This document shows, piece by piece, positions 5,120 through 5,630 of a stretch of DNA of 5,630 nucleotides (its first letter is position 1; each line of letters starts with the position of its first letter). The position numbers were made by a program, and so were the translations under genes. Origin of the DNA: Pseudomonas sp. (GTDB lineage Bacteria; Pseudomonadota; Gammaproteobacteria; Pseudomonadales; Pseudomonadaceae); contig DQGF01000194.1 of the NCBI GenBank assembly GCA_003525045.1, positions 23,784 to 29,413 on the forward strand, written 5' to 3'. The notes under the pieces were generated by a model. That model was given only the letters and a program-made list of their open reading frames with translations. It was not told the origin of the DNA and searched no databases.

Positions 5120-5630
5120 CTACCACTGCGCCGGTTCAAACAGAAAGCCATCGCCCTGGCGCCGGATATAGCCGCAATGTGGCTCGCCAAAGTGCACCGG
5201 CATGATCAGCGCTTCCCGATCAGCGGCGCGGTTGAGGAATTCCATTCGCGTAGTGCGGGCAGTGTCTTCCCAGATGCAATAACCGGAATTCACGTCTGGA
5301 CGCACGATCTGAATCGGGCTGTGCAAGATGTCGCCACAGAACAGACCTTCCTCACCGCGAGAGCGCACGCGGAATGCCACTTGCCCCGGGCTGTGTCCTG
5401 GCGCAGGCTCGACCACCAGGCAATCGGCGATTTCCTGTGGCGCCTCCATCATCACGCCAAGCCCTTCTTCGATGATTGGCATGACGCTGTCAAAGAACGA
5501 ATCGCCGAACACGTCGATGACGCCTGATTCCTTGTTCTTGCCTTCCTTGCAGAAGTCGAAGTCTTGCTTGGGAATGTAGTAACGGGCGTTGGGGAATGTC
5601 GGTACCCAGCGTCCGTCTTGCCATGTGGTG
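5120..5630 (-). CDS. MBL-fold (metallo-beta-lactamase superfamily) metallo-hydrolase, C-terminal part (cut by window edge)
   Basis: C-terminal 169 residues of a metallo-beta-lactamase-fold hydrolase; the frame is open to the right edge and stops at TAG 5120-5122. Visible superfamily motifs, numbered from the first full codon at 5629, are the His of PAPGHSPGQ (His79), the bridging Asp of LFCGDILHSP (Asp100) and the late His of IMPVHFGEPHCG (His146). The first metal motif HxHxDH must lie upstream, outside the window; the visible start TTWQDGRWVPTFPNARYYIP is the usual stretch just after it. Proteins of this type include lactonases and other ester or thioester hydrolases, and the sequence resembles the lactonase-like branch more than true beta-lactamases. 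It lies 91 bp before the LysR gene on the same strand with no clear terminator between, so cotranscription is possible. Substrate unknown. Confidence 0.9.
   Translation of the reverse strand, partial: TTWQDGRWVPTFPNARYYIPKQDFDFCKEGKNKESGVIDVFGDSFFDSVMPIIEEGLGVMMEAPQEIADCLVVEPAPGHSPGQVAFRVRSRGEEGLFCGDILHSPIQIVRPDVNSGYCIWEDTARTTRMEFLNRAADREALIMPVHFGEPHCGYIRRQGDGFLFEPAQW

Overview
This window looks like chromosomal DNA from a Pseudomonas-type gammaproteobacterium. The DNA is GC-rich and the genes are tightly packed. The two CoA-transferase subunits resemble the PcaI/PcaJ proteins of Pseudomonas as I remember them. The genus is an inference from sequence style and protein similarity; no rRNA or marker gene is present.

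All seven genes read on the minus strand, so transcription runs from high to low coordinates. In that order they are: (1) the C-terminal part of a metallo-beta-lactamase-fold hydrolase, cut by the right window edge (5630-5120); (2) a LysR-type regulator (5028-4105); (3) a 350-residue cyclase-family (PF04199-like) metal hydrolase (3980-2928); (4) a short-chain dehydrogenase (2907-2206); (5) and (6) the two subunits of a 3-oxoadipate/3-oxoacid-type CoA-transferase (2000-1296 and 1299-580); (7) the N-terminal two thirds of a TesB-like acyl-CoA thioesterase (583-1), cut by the left edge. Genes 5, 6 and 7 are joined by two ATGA start/stop overlaps. Genes 3 and 4 are 20 bp apart. A 205-bp gap separates 4 from 5, and a 124-bp gap rich in inverted repeats separates the regulator from the cyclase gene.

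The set reads as a LysR-controlled peripheral catabolic cluster. One possible route is that the cyclase-family enzyme hydrolyses a ring, lactone or amide to a carboxylic acid, the dehydrogenase oxidises a hydroxyl group, the CoA-transferase activates the resulting keto acid with succinyl-CoA, and the thioesterase releases or scavenges acyl-CoA. The metallo-hydrolase just upstream may act on the same class of substrate. The substrate cannot be named from sequence. No thiolase, ring-cleavage dioxygenase or kynurenine-pathway partner lies in the window, so this is not a classical pca or kyn cluster.

Points for a second look are: the cyclase-family enzyme, whose usual His-x3-His-x-Asp metal motif reads Gln-x3-Gln-x-Asp; a symmetric T-N11-A dyad (LysR-type operator form) just upstream of the regulator; overlapping inverted repeats in the leader of the cyclase gene; and a divergent thioesterase. 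I see no RNA genes, mobile elements, CRISPR arrays or long repeats, and no gap over 300 bp without a gene.
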